64,000 nt of DNA from Clostridiales bacterium. GTDB taxonomy: Bacteria > Bacillota > Clostridia > Oscillospirales > Oscillospiraceae. Within the stretch, counting starts at the first letter, position 1, and every line of letters begins with the position of its first letter. A program made the position numbers and the translations under genes. Below are positions 1-7,535 of the stretch, piece after piece. The notes under the pieces were generated by a model that saw only the letters and a program-made list of their open reading frames with translations, was not told the origin of the DNA and did not search any database. The stretch spans positions 1-64,000 of the forward strand of contig SFPN01000005.1 of assembly GCA_004551945.1 (NCBI GenBank), given 5' to 3'.

Positions 1-66
1 TATTAAGAAGGCACCGCGATTCGCGTTGCCCTTTTGTGGCTTTTTGCCACAAAAGCCGTCTCATGC

Positions 67-128
67 AGTTCTTGACGCACCTTCGGTGCTATAAAAAGCG
101 TTTCTAGCTTTTTAACAAGAACTAGTAT
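67..128. repeat. Short palindromic repeat element, copy A
   Basis: Outer arms AGTTCTTG (67-74) and CAAGAACT (116-123) enclose two smaller hairpins, one with a GCACC/GGTGC stem and one with an AAAAGC/GCTTTT stem. The element ends with CAAGAACTAGTAT. The same 13-base ending with a matching TTCTTGA opening recurs at 30302-30335, so this looks like an interspersed palindromic element. A further hairpin TTTTGTGGC/GCCACAAAA lies just upstream (about 33-56). The function is unknown. Confidence 0.45.
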
Positions 129-239
129 AAAAACCGTATTTTACGCAGCCTTTATCCTTTTTTTACCTGGACATGGTGGCACGCATCGTTGAGCAAGTGT
201 ACGATATGGTATAGATTCATTGCAAAAGAGGAATGCACT

Positions 240-1085
240 GTGCCGTCCACCTACGCCCATTATGTGTTTGGCAGCGAAGTTTACCAACGCTATCCGAACG
301 CTTTAAAAGAGAAGCTCGCCCCCTGTCTGCCCCTCTATCATATCGGCCTGCATGGCCCGGACATCCTTTTTTATTGTAAAGCGCTGTTCCCAAACCCAGT
401 CAATCAGGTCGGGTATTCCATGCACGCGAAACCGGCCTGGAGCTTTTTCCAGCGGGCAGCCAGGCTTCTGGAAGAGGCCGGAGAAGGAGAGCTGCGGGAT
501 CAGCGACTGGCGTATTTGTGCGGATTTTTGTGCCATTTTGCCCTGGATTCCTCCTGTCACGGGTATGTAGAAAAGAAGATCCAGGTCAGCGGGCTCACCC
601 ACACGGAGATCGAGGTGGAGTTTGACCGCTTCCTGCTTGTGCGCGACGGGAAGGACCCGCTGCGCCAGTGCCTGACGGAGCACATCATCCCCACGCCTGA
701 AAACGCGCGGGTGATCGCTCCTTTTTTCCCCACCGTGCCGGCAAAGGATGTTAAGCGGTCGCTGCGCTCCATGATTCTGTACAACCGTCTGCTGATCGCC
801 CCCCGTCCGGCCAAACGGCATCTGATCTGCACGCTGCTGCGGCTGACCGGAAATTACAGGGAGATGCACGGACTGCTTATGAATCCAGAGCCGAATCCGG
901 CGTGCAGGGACAGCAATGCCGGGCTGATGAAACGGCTGGAAGAGGCGGTTCCCCTCTGCCTGCGTCTGACGGACAATTTCAAAAGGTCGTGTGGAACGGG
1001 CAGGAGCCGGACGCATGGTTTCAGCGGACGTTCTCCTTCGAGGATGGCTGGCAGAATATTGTCATATAGGAGAAAGCTGCGATGA
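240..1085 (+). CDS. Zinc-dependent phospholipase C family protein, apparent C-terminal frameshift
   Basis: The first two thirds match the zinc-dependent phospholipase C/phosphohydrolase fold (zn_dep_PLPC). Candidate metal ligands are H7, H34, D41, H99, D103, H107, H121 and E125, in the expected HYVFG, HGPD, HFALD and HTEIE contexts. The GTG start at 240 is chosen because AGAGGA sits just upstream; an earlier TTG at 189 has no ribosome binding site. After TDNF, at about position 980, the reading becomes low-complexity Arg/Ser-rich. Inserting one T into the TTT run restores a protein-like tail (VVWNGQEPDAWF...) that stops at 1067-1069, right before the Shine-Dalgarno of the next gene. As written, the stop overlaps that gene's ATG. 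Either a sequencing error or a real tail mutation is possible. The substrate is unknown, and no signal peptide is visible. Confidence 0.7.
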   Translation: MPSTYAHYVFGSEVYQRYPNALKEKLAPCLPLYHIGLHGPDILFYCKALFPNPVNQVGYSMHAKPAWSFFQRAARLLEEAGEGELRDQRLAYLCGFLCHFALDSSCHGYVEKKIQVSGLTHTEIEVEFDRFLLVRDGKDPLRQCLTEHIIPTPENARVIAPFFPTVPAKDVKRSLRSMILYNRLLIAPRPAKRHLICTLLRLTGNYREMHGLLMNPEPNPACRDSNAGLMKRLEEAVPLCLRLTDNFKRSCGTGRSRTHGFSGRSPSRMAGRILSYRRKLR

Positions 1086-2341
1086 AAGATAACCTGACCA
1101 AGCTGGAAAAGAAGTGGATCCTGTACGATGTGGGAAATTCGGCGTTTACGCTGCTGGTCTCCACCATTGTCCCCATTTACTTTAACTACCTGGCGGAACG
1201 TGCCGGGATCTCCAGCGTCAATTACATGGCGTACTGGGGATACGCTCTGTCCATTTCGACACTGATTGTTGCCATATTGTGGCCGACGCTGGGAACCCTG
1301 TCCGACCTGGAACACTGGAAGAAAAAGATTTTTCTGTGTTCCCTGGTCATCGGCGCCGCCGGCTGTGTTCTGCTGGGCGTTTTAACGTCGTGGATCTGGT
1401 TCCTGGGTACCTTTATTCTGGCGAAATCCGCATACTCACTGAGCCTTGTCCTCTATGATTCCATGCTCTCCGACGTCACGGAGGAGTCGAGAATGGATGA
1501 GATCTCCGCCCACGGCTATGCCTGGGGGTACATCGGAAGCTGCATTCCCTTCGTGTTCTGCCTGCTCCTGGTGCTGTGCTATGACAAAGTGGGCTTAACC
1601 ATCGAAACTGCCATGGCGGTCTCCTTCCTGGTCATGGCGGTATGGTGGGTCCTTATGACGGTCTCACTGCTGAAAAGCTATTGCCAAACGCATTTTGTGC
1701 CGGCGGACAGCCATCCGGTCCGGGCCAGCTTCCGGCGGTTGGGCCATGTGTGGGCTGAACTGAAGCAGAAGAAAAAGATTTTGCTGTTCCTGGTCGCGTT
1801 TTTCTTCTATATTGACGGCGTCTATACCATCATTGACATGGCGACGGCGTACGGAACGGCGTTGGGACTGGACTCCACAGGGCTGCTGCTGGCGCTGCTG
1901 GTAACACAGATCGTGGCGTTCCCCTCTGCTCTGATCTTCGGGCGGCTGTCCCGAAGAATCTCTGCGGCCAAGCTGATCCGGGTGTGCATCATCGCCTATT
2001 TCTGCATTGCTGTTTACGGCCTGTTCCTGGTCAGGCTGGTTCAGTTCTGGATTCTTGCCGTGTGTGTGGGACTGTTCCAGGGCGCAATCCAGTCTCTCTC
2101 CCGCTCCTACTTCGCCAAGCTCATCCCGGCGGAGCAGTCTGGAGAATATTTCGGGATCTATGATATCTGCGGCAAAGGCGCTTCCCTGGTGGGCACGTCC
2201 CTGGTCGCGCTGGTCAGCCAGATCAGCGGAAGCGTCAACACGGGCGTGGGGGCGCTTGCGGTCATGTTTCTGCTGGGCGCCGTGTTCTTCCTGATGACCG
2301 AAAAATGGGCGGATACCGAACCAGAACCACGCATCAATTAA
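1082..2341 (+). CDS. MFS transporter, UMF1/Atg22-like family
   Basis: This is a 419-residue polytopic membrane protein with about 12 hydrophobic segments. The N-terminal signature WILYDVGNSAF (about residues 12-22) matches the WALYDWANSAF motif of the UMF1 (unknown major facilitator) family related to Atg22-like permeases. A mid-protein KKK-rich cytoplasmic loop (about residues 225-232) separates the two six-helix halves. The ATG has AGGAG at 1068-1072 and is probably translated from the same message as the upstream phospholipase-like gene. The substrate is not predictable; yeast Atg22 exports amino acids from the vacuole, but that role cannot be assumed here. A terminator follows at 2373. 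Confidence 0.85.
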   Translation: MKDNLTKLEKKWILYDVGNSAFTLLVSTIVPIYFNYLAERAGISSVNYMAYWGYALSISTLIVAILWPTLGTLSDLEHWKKKIFLCSLVIGAAGCVLLGVLTSWIWFLGTFILAKSAYSLSLVLYDSMLSDVTEESRMDEISAHGYAWGYIGSCIPFVFCLLLVLCYDKVGLTIETAMAVSFLVMAVWWVLMTVSLLKSYCQTHFVPADSHPVRASFRRLGHVWAELKQKKKILLFLVAFFFYIDGVYTIIDMATAYGTALGLDSTGLLLALLVTQIVAFPSALIFGRLSRRISAAKLIRVCIIAYFCIAVYGLFLVRLVQFWILAVCVGLFQGAIQSLSRSYFAKLIPAEQSGEYFGIYDICGKGASLVGTSLVALVSQISGSVNTGVGALAVMFLLGAVFFLMTEKWADTEPEPRIN

Positions 2342-2372
2342 CGAACGGGTTCCCCTTGCATCCCTATGACAG

Positions 2373-2399
2373 ACAGCCACGCAACGTGGCTGTTTTTTA
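2373..2399 (+). terminator. Intrinsic terminator after the UMF1 transporter
   Basis: A nine-base-pair stem, ACAGCCACG/CGTGGCTGT, with a CAA loop is followed by TTTTTT on the plus strand. Confidence 0.85.
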
Positions 2400-2404
2400 T
2401 CGCA

Positions 2405-2436
2405 CAAAAAACTTCCCCGGGGATTTCCCGGGGAAG
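2405..2436 (-). terminator. Intrinsic terminator of the M56 sensor operon
   Basis: The stem CTTCCCCGGG/CCCGGGGAAG (2412-2421 with 2427-2436) is followed by a T-run when read on the minus strand. It lies about 100 bases past the last gene of the operon and faces the plus-strand terminator at 2373. Confidence 0.85.
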
Positions 2437-2535
2437 CTCCAGCTTGTCGAAAAAGGATGTTGTCCGGCGGCGTGTCCGTCATGATGCGGGAGAAGGTCGG
2501 TTGTGGGGTTTGGTAAAAATCGTCAGCCGTTGTCC

Positions 2536-3567
2536 TCAGTCCACCAGGTCCACCAGCATAATCGCCTGAACCTGGTCCGACACCGTTCCTTTCTTCTGAA
2601 ACAGGAACACAATGGCCGGGCCGAAGCCGGTGTTCCCTGGCTGGTACCAGAGATAGTCCCCCTGAAAGCTCCCGAAGGGTGGCAATTGGATCTCCGGATA
2701 GGCCTCCTCCACCGCTTCCCGGCTGCTGCCCACCCGGATGCCCCGAGGGGTGTACAGCTCGGGGCTTTCACAGGTGATGTGGTTGGCCGAGTACCGGTCC
2801 TCCGCCGCGCTGTAGTAGCAGTTGGCTGCCAGCAGATCCCCACAGGTGACGAGGGCATAGTGATCTCCTTCCCCATAAATGGGGGCGGCAAACTCCTCCC
2901 CCAAAGGCTGGATTGTCTGCTCCTCTTCTCCTGGCTTCAGGATACCCTCCACCTGGGTGCCGATGCCCACAGGCTGGCTGCACCCGTCCCGCCACAGGGA
3001 GACCTCCCAGTTCAGCAGATGCCAGTCCACCTGACGGATGATTTGCTCGGTGGCAAGGCCCTGGACAGAGAAGTTGGGGCTGCCCAGAATCCCCAGCCAT
3101 TCTCCGCCGCTGGTCCAGGCCGCCACCTCGATGCCCGGCTCATACTCGGACCATCGGAGGGTCCCCATCTGGCTGTCATACCCGCTTTTTTCCACCTGGT
3201 AGGCCGCGCCGATGCGGCCGCCCTCCAGCTCCGTCTGGCCCAGGTAGGTGATGGCGTCCAGGCGGACGTCATGTGCCTGGGGTGCATCCGGCTGGTCCTC
3301 CCACCAGTAGACCCGGGTGCCGTAGTCCTGGCTGTAGTAATCGGCAAACCAGGCCGGGTCCGGGTTCTCAATCCGGCCTCCGGCGGCCTGGGCAAAGCAG
3401 AACACCGTCACCCCACACAGGGCAATCATCACCGCCGCCCCCGCCATCACCAGAAGGGCGGGCCGCTTGTGGCCCCCGGTGAGGATGTTGCGGATGCGGG
3501 TCTCCATCTCTTTGGCCGACCCGGACAGGCCGGTGGAAAAGGGGGAAACCGGAATCTTACGTTTCAT
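2536..3567 (-). CDS. Membrane-anchored sensor-like protein, C-terminal half of an M56/BlaR1-type protein
   Basis: This 343-residue protein has a short cytoplasmic N-terminus ending in METRIRNIL, one transmembrane helix (about residues 36-56) and a large extracytoplasmic region of unknown fold. The RIRNIL-then-helix arrangement is what normally follows the peptidase domain inside a single BlaR1-like protein. This reading frame therefore looks like the detached C-terminal part of the M56 gene at 3557-4426. It starts at the ATG at 3565-3567, inside the last codons of that gene and with AAAGGAG six bases upstream, so translational coupling is plausible. The extracytoplasmic domain resembles nothing I can name; a ligand-sensing role is inference. 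Confidence 0.6.
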   Translation of the reverse strand: MKRKIPVSPFSTGLSGSAKEMETRIRNILTGGHKRPALLVMAGAAVMIALCGVTVFCFAQAAGGRIENPDPAWFADYYSQDYGTRVYWWEDQPDAPQAHDVRLDAITYLGQTELEGGRIGAAYQVEKSGYDSQMGTLRWSEYEPGIEVAAWTSGGEWLGILGSPNFSVQGLATEQIIRQVDWHLLNWEVSLWRDGCSQPVGIGTQVEGILKPGEEEQTIQPLGEEFAAPIYGEGDHYALVTCGDLLAANCYYSAAEDRYSANHITCESPELYTPRGIRVGSSREAVEEAYPEIQLPPFGSFQGDYLWYQPGNTGFGPAIVFLFQKKGTVSDQVQAIMLVDLVD

Positions 3568-4426
3568 AGGTCGCTCCTTTCTGTTGGGCCGCCGCCAGGA
3601 TGGCGCGGCCATAGGCGGCGTGCTGGTCCTGGGGCAGACAGGTGAGCACTTCCTCGTCGCAGGCCAGCTCCGTGTCCCGCTCCACCGCCCGGGCCACCAG
3701 CCAGGCGCAGGGGTTGAACCAGTGCAGGGCGCACACCCACAGGGCCAGGGCCTTGAGCCAGATGTGCCGCCGGCGGCAGTGGACCAGCTCATGGAGCATC
3801 CCGTACTCCAGTTCCTTCTCCCCCAGGTCCTCCCCGGGGAGGAACAGGGCGGGGTGGAACAATCCCACCAGCATGGGAGAGGACAGAGCCGGGCAGACGC
3901 CCAGGTCCGGGCGCTTTTCCATCTTCATCCCATCGGCCAGGCGGTTGAAGCGGCGGATGACCGCCGGGTCCTCCGCCGGGCGCTTCCGCTGGTCCAGCCA
4001 GGCCAGGCACCGGCGGTGGCGGACCAGGGAAAGGGCCAAAACCGACACGCCCCCTGCCAGCCAAATAGCGAAAATCACCTGGGAAGCCGACAGGGTCCAT
4101 CCCGGTTCCTGGGGGGCCGGGACTGCCCCGGATTCCCCGGCTGTGGGAGCCATCTCTCCGGTGACCGGGGCCGGCTGCCGGGCCGGGGCTTCATAGATCA
4201 CCCGGTCCGCCGGAAGCTCCACCTGAATGGGGGCGGGGAGCACCTCGATCTCCACCGGGATCACCGCCCCCGGCACAGCCAACCGCAGACACAGCAGAAG
4301 CCAGGCCAGGCACCGCCACCGGCCCCCGTACCTCAGCCGGCTGCACCGGGAGAGGACCAGCAGCACCAGAGCTGCCAGGCTGCCCCCCAGGGACAGGGAC
4401 AGAAGGTCCAGCAAAAAATCCGTCAT
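3557..4426 (-). CDS. M56 family metallopeptidase (BlaR1-like)
   Basis: This 289-residue membrane protease has N-terminal hydrophobic helices (about residues 5-25 and 38-55) and a third near 115-135. The M56 catalytic site HELVHCRRRH (HExxH) is followed by ELACDE, which supplies the third zinc ligand. BlaR1/MecR1-type proteins use this cytoplasmic protease domain to relay an extracellular signal, classically by cleaving a BlaI-type repressor. No blaI gene is next to it here. The frame ends just after the peptidase domain and overlaps the start of the next frame by 11 bases, so the usual single protein is split in two. A strong promoter with an inverted repeat over its -35 lies upstream (4462-4496). 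Confidence 0.8.
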   Translation of the reverse strand: MTDFLLDLLSLSLGGSLAALVLLVLSRCSRLRYGGRWRCLAWLLLCLRLAVPGAVIPVEIEVLPAPIQVELPADRVIYEAPARQPAPVTGEMAPTAGESGAVPAPQEPGWTLSASQVIFAIWLAGGVSVLALSLVRHRRCLAWLDQRKRPAEDPAVIRRFNRLADGMKMEKRPDLGVCPALSSPMLVGLFHPALFLPGEDLGEKELEYGMLHELVHCRRRHIWLKALALWVCALHWFNPCAWLVARAVERDTELACDEEVLTCLPQDQHAAYGRAILAAAQQKGATYET

Positions 4427-4461
4427 CCTTCGTCTCTTCCTTTCTCGTTTCTTCTTGTGCC

Positions 4462-4496
4462 ATCTTATCCTGCCTATAAGTCTATGTCAATAGACT
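4462..4496 (-). promoter_or_regulatory. Promoter with overlapping inverted repeat for the M56 sensor operon
   Basis: Read on the minus strand: -35 TTGACA (4485-4490), 17-base spacer, -10 TAAGAT (4462-4467). A seven-base inverted repeat, AGTCTAT/ATAGACT (4479-4496, four-base centre), covers the -35 box and looks like a repressor operator. A BlaI-type regulator encoded elsewhere is a guess from the downstream gene family. Confidence 0.75.
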
Positions 4497-4503
4497 TTTT
4501 GAC

Positions 4504-4537
4504 CAAAAAACCTCCCCGGGGAGTTCCCGGGGAGGTT
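4504..4537 (-). terminator. Intrinsic terminator after the TIGR01440 gene
   Basis: The stem CCTCCCCGGG/CCCGGGGAGG with a five-base loop is followed by TTTTTT on the minus strand, a few bases after the stop codon. Confidence 0.85.
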
Positions 4538-4548
4538 CCGCTGGCGTC

Positions 4549-5094
4549 TTATTTTAAGTTCTCATCATAGATGGCCCGCTCGCCGCCGATGTACTTGGGG
4601 CGGACTCGGGCGGCCAGAAGGATGGCTTCGCCGATGTGCTTCTGCTCCAGGCGGACGGGCACGGCCACGTGCTTCAAATGCATGCCGATGAGGGTGCCGC
4701 CGATGTCCAGGCCGGCGTCGGCCTTGATCAGCTCCACCGCCACCGGGTCCCGGAAGCTGTGGTAGGCCGCTGTGGCAAAGGAGCTGCCCGCCTTGGGCTG
4801 GGGCACCACGTTGCAGATTTCCGCGAAGGGGACAGCCTCCCGCTCCACGATAATGGCCCGGTTCAAGTGCTCGCAGCACTGGGCGGCCAGGTAGATGCCC
4901 TTGGGGGCCAGGACCTGGTTCAGGCCGTCAAAAATGGCCTGGCCGATCTCCGGGCTGGAGTGGCTGCCCACCTTGTGGCCGGCCACCTCGCTGGTGGAGC
5001 AGCCCACCACCAGAATCTGGCCCTTCCGCAGCTTGGCGATCTCGCAGATCTGCTCCGCCGCCGCCGCGGCTTCCTTCCGAACTTGCTCCAACAT
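4549..5094 (-). CDS. TIGR01440 family protein (UPF0340, YwlG-like)
   Basis: The 181-residue length and sequence match the UPF0340/TIGR01440 family. Recognisable segments include VVGCSTSEVAGHKVGSHSS near residues 30-48, AAQCCEHLNRA in the middle, and LDIGGTLIGMHLKHVAVPV toward the C-terminus. The biochemical role of this small cytoplasmic family is not established. It is transcribed alone: a -10 box lies upstream (TATAAT, 5166-5171) with a GC-rich hairpin in the leader, and a terminator sits directly downstream. Confidence 0.85.
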   Translation of the reverse strand: MLEQVRKEAAAAAEQICEIAKLRKGQILVVGCSTSEVAGHKVGSHSSPEIGQAIFDGLNQVLAPKGIYLAAQCCEHLNRAIIVEREAVPFAEICNVVPQPKAGSSFATAAYHSFRDPVAVELIKADAGLDIGGTLIGMHLKHVAVPVRLEQKHIGEAILLAARVRPKYIGGERAIYDENLK

Positions 5095-5220
5095 AGTTCA
5101 ACACCTCGATGTTTCATTGGTACCTGTGGGGTCTGCCGGGGAGGAGATGCCTCCCCGTACGACCCATTATAGCGTATTCTGACCTGTTTTCCATAGCCAC
5201 ACAGGAAACAATTCATAAGG

Positions 5221-5709
5221 TCAGTTGTTTTCTCCCCCCTGCCGGGCCTCTGCCCGCTCCCGGGCAAGCTTCCGGCGGATGAGAATGCTCATCACCAGTC
5301 GGACGATTTCCGAGCCGATGACGATACCCCCCACGATGCCTACTGCCACAAAGAGGGTCTCGCTCCCCTTTGCCATGAACCGCTCCATGTCCCCGTTCAC
5401 CACGCCGCTCATGGCGTAGAACAACGCGCCGCCGGGCAGCAGCGGGACGATGCCGGGAATGAGAAAGACGTTGGCCGGGGCCTTCCGCACCCGGGCCAGG
5501 GTCTCCGACCACAGGCAGATGGCCGCCGAGGCCACCAGGGAGCTGAGGAAGGGGCTGGCGCTGACCTGCCACACCAGCAGGTAACACAGCCAGGCCAGGC
5601 TGCCTCCCAGGGCGGCCACCGGCAGGTGGCAGGGCCGCACATGGAAGAACATGGCAAAGCCCAGGGTGCCCAGCCCGGCGCACAGGATCTGAATCACCGC
5701 CTCTTTCAT
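5221..5709 (-). CDS. Threonine/serine exporter, ThrE_2-type subunit
   Basis: This 162-residue protein has four to five hydrophobic helices and the FLIPGIVPLLPGGALFYAM segment characteristic of the ThrE_2 (DUF3815) half of threonine/serine exporters. In Corynebacterium both halves form one ThrE polypeptide; Firmicutes often encode them separately, as here. The ATG overlaps the stop of the upstream subunit gene by one base (TGATG), indicating coupled translation. The C-terminus is charged (RRKLARERAEARQ) and probably cytoplasmic. Confidence 0.85.
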   Translation of the reverse strand: MKEAVIQILCAGLGTLGFAMFFHVRPCHLPVAALGGSLAWLCYLLVWQVSASPFLSSLVASAAICLWSETLARVRKAPANVFLIPGIVPLLPGGALFYAMSGVVNGDMERFMAKGSETLFVAVGIVGGIVIGSEIVRLVMSILIRRKLARERAEARQGGENN

Positions 5710-6470
5710 CAGAAGCCACCTCCGATCATCAGGGACACCGCGTAGCCCACCGCGATGGCCCCTGCCCCCAGCAGGGCCTCCACCATCCGGTAGACGCCGG
5801 TGAGAATATCCGCGTAAAACAGCTCCCGCACCCCGTTGACCAGGGCCAGGCCGGGGATGAAGAGCATCACGTCGCCGATCATAATCATATCCAGGTTGAC
5901 CCCAAACCCCACCTGGGCGCAGGCCCGGGCCAGCAGGCCGGAGAGGAAGCAGGCCACGATAGTATAAATGATCCGGTTCTGGTGGTGGTACCGGCGGACC
6001 TGGTCCATGAGGTAGATCACCGCCGCAATCACCGCCGAGGCCACCCCGTCCAGCAGGGTGCCCCCGAAAAACACCGCAAAGGCACCGGAGCCCAGCAGAT
6101 AGCCCACCAGCTCCAGCCAGGACCACCGGGGGCGGACCGGGTCCAGGGACATCGGCAGCGCCTCCACCTTGGGGGGATGGGCGCAGATGTCCCGGGCGGC
6201 GGCGTTGATGATCTCCAGCCGCCCCAGGTCGGTGCCGGTGTGGTCGGGCAGGATCATCCGGGTGCTGGTGTAGTGGGAGCTGTCCGGGAGCTTCACCGTC
6301 ACCGCCGCCTGGGTGGCGATGGCGTGGGCGTCCAGCACCTCCAGCCCGTAGGCCCGGAGGATGCGAGCCATGGTGTTCTCCGCCCGCCAGGCCTCCGCGC
6401 CGCACTCCATCATCTGCCGGCCGATATTGAGCGTATATTCCACAAGGGCTTCCCATTCCAGCCTCGTCAT
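5709..6470 (-). CDS. Threonine/serine exporter family protein, ThrE (DUF1212) subunit
   Basis: This 253-residue protein begins with the cytoplasmic domain typical of the ThrE/DUF1212 family (GRQMMECGAEAWRAENTM near residues 17-34). About five membrane helices follow, including FIPGLALVNGVREL (about residues 203-216). With the downstream partner it should form an inner-membrane exporter for threonine/serine or related small amino acids. AAAGGAGGGG precedes the ATG, and a sigma-A promoter lies at 6526-6554. Confidence 0.85.
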   Translation of the reverse strand: MTRLEWEALVEYTLNIGRQMMECGAEAWRAENTMARILRAYGLEVLDAHAIATQAAVTVKLPDSSHYTSTRMILPDHTGTDLGRLEIINAAARDICAHPPKVEALPMSLDPVRPRWSWLELVGYLLGSGAFAVFFGGTLLDGVASAVIAAVIYLMDQVRRYHHQNRIIYTIVACFLSGLLARACAQVGFGVNLDMIMIGDVMLFIPGLALVNGVRELFYADILTGVYRMVEALLGAGAIAVGYAVSLMIGGGF

Positions 6471-6525
6471 GGAACCCCTCCTTTCTGCTGTCTGCCGGGG
6501 GAACTTCGTCCCCCGGGGATACGCA

Positions 6526-6554
6526 ATCTTAACCCAATCCCGCGGGAATTACAA
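6526..6554 (-). promoter_or_regulatory. Sigma-A promoter of the ThrE exporter operon
   Basis: Minus strand: -35 TTGTAA (6549-6554), 17-base spacer, -10 TAAGAT (6526-6531). A CCGGGGGA-type hairpin lies in the leader around 6495-6517 without a T-run. Confidence 0.65.
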
Positions 6555-6628
6555 GGGGTAAAGCCCACATAAAGCCCCGGCAAAGCCCCGGAGTTTTTCA
6601 TACAAAACCGCAGAGGTTCTGCTGGGCA

Positions 6629-6657
6629 TTGACCTTTCCCTGAAAATCGGATAAAAT
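6629..6657 (+). promoter_or_regulatory. Sigma-A promoter of the DUF975 gene
   Basis: Plus strand: -35 TTGACC (6629-6634), 17-base spacer, -10 TAAAAT (6652-6657), about 50 bases before the start codon. Confidence 0.7.
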
Positions 6658-6706
6658 GGCTTTTAGAAAGAGAACATCCGCCCCCACGTTGTAAGGAGGT
6701 ATCATT

Positions 6707-7465
6707 ATGTGGGACCGCCCCGCTTTCAAAGAAACCGGCCGCGCCAACTTCAAAGCCAGCTACTGGCCTTTTGTGGCTGTAAGCGTCCTTCTGACCCTTC
6801 TCACCGGCCAGCTCCTCTCCCTCAATGTGAAGGACGAGCTGACCCAGCTCATTCAGCTCTGCCAGGACTACGGCTGTACCTCCAGCGAGGTTTTCTACCT
6901 GACCCAGAGCGCTCTGCACCTTCTGATCCCCCTGACCGGGTATTTCACCGTGCTGGGCTTTGCCCTGAAGCTGCTGGTCACCAACCCCTATGAGGTGGGC
7001 GCCAGCCGGTTCTTCCTGGAAAACACCACCTTCCACACCGCCCCCTTCTCCCGGGTTGCCGTGGGCTTCACCGGAAACTACGGCAACGTGGTGCTCACCC
7101 AGTTTCTCCGGAACCTGTACACCTTCCTCTGGTCCCTGCTGTTTGTCATTCCCGGTATCGTCCGGGGCTATGGCTACTTTGCCGTGCCCTACATCCTCTC
7201 GGAGAACCCCAACCTGGACCACCGGCGGGTGCTGGACTTAAGCCGCCAGATGACCATGGGGTACAAATGGGAGCTTTTTGTCACCGACCTGTCCTTCCTG
7301 GGCTGGAACATCCTCAGCGCCATCACCCTGGGCATCGTAGGGGTCTTTTACGTAAACCCCTACTATTATGCCACCCGGGCGGAGATCTACCGCTTCCTCC
7401 GGGCCAAAGCCATGGAGCAGGGCATCACCTCCGCCGGGGAGCTGCCCGGCATGGGAAGCCTGTAA
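6707..7465 (+). CDS. DUF975 family membrane protein
   Basis: This 252-residue integral membrane protein has about five to six hydrophobic segments. It shows the family hallmarks of DUF975: an N-terminal amphipathic stretch (FKETGRANFKASYW), central LYTFLWSLLFVIPGIVRGYGY, and late MTMGYKWELFVTDLSFLGWNIL. The family is common in Firmicutes and has no assigned function. The ribosome binding site TAAGGAGG is excellent. Two lipoprotein genes follow on the same strand after a 70-base gap, but whether they share its message is unclear. Confidence 0.8.
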   Translation: MWDRPAFKETGRANFKASYWPFVAVSVLLTLLTGQLLSLNVKDELTQLIQLCQDYGCTSSEVFYLTQSALHLLIPLTGYFTVLGFALKLLVTNPYEVGASRFFLENTTFHTAPFSRVAVGFTGNYGNVVLTQFLRNLYTFLWSLLFVIPGIVRGYGYFAVPYILSENPNLDHRRVLDLSRQMTMGYKWELFVTDLSFLGWNILSAITLGIVGVFYVNPYYYATRAEIYRFLRAKAMEQGITSAGELPGMGSL

Positions 7466-7535
7466 CATCATAGAATCGCCTCTGCCCCCGCCGGTTTTCT
7501 ATGGTATGATAAGGAAAAAGGAAAGGAGCACTGCT

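Noticed and set aside
3557..3570. Programmed -1 ribosomal frameshift between the M56 protease and its sensor half
   Set aside because: The second frame is in the +1 register and no slippery heptamer is present. An ATG with a proper ribosome site explains it better as coupled translation or a gene split.
5221..6456. One long minus-strand frame joining both ThrE subunits
   Set aside because: The first 250 codons are out of frame with the DUF1212 subunit. The real arrangement is two genes with a TGATG junction at 5709.
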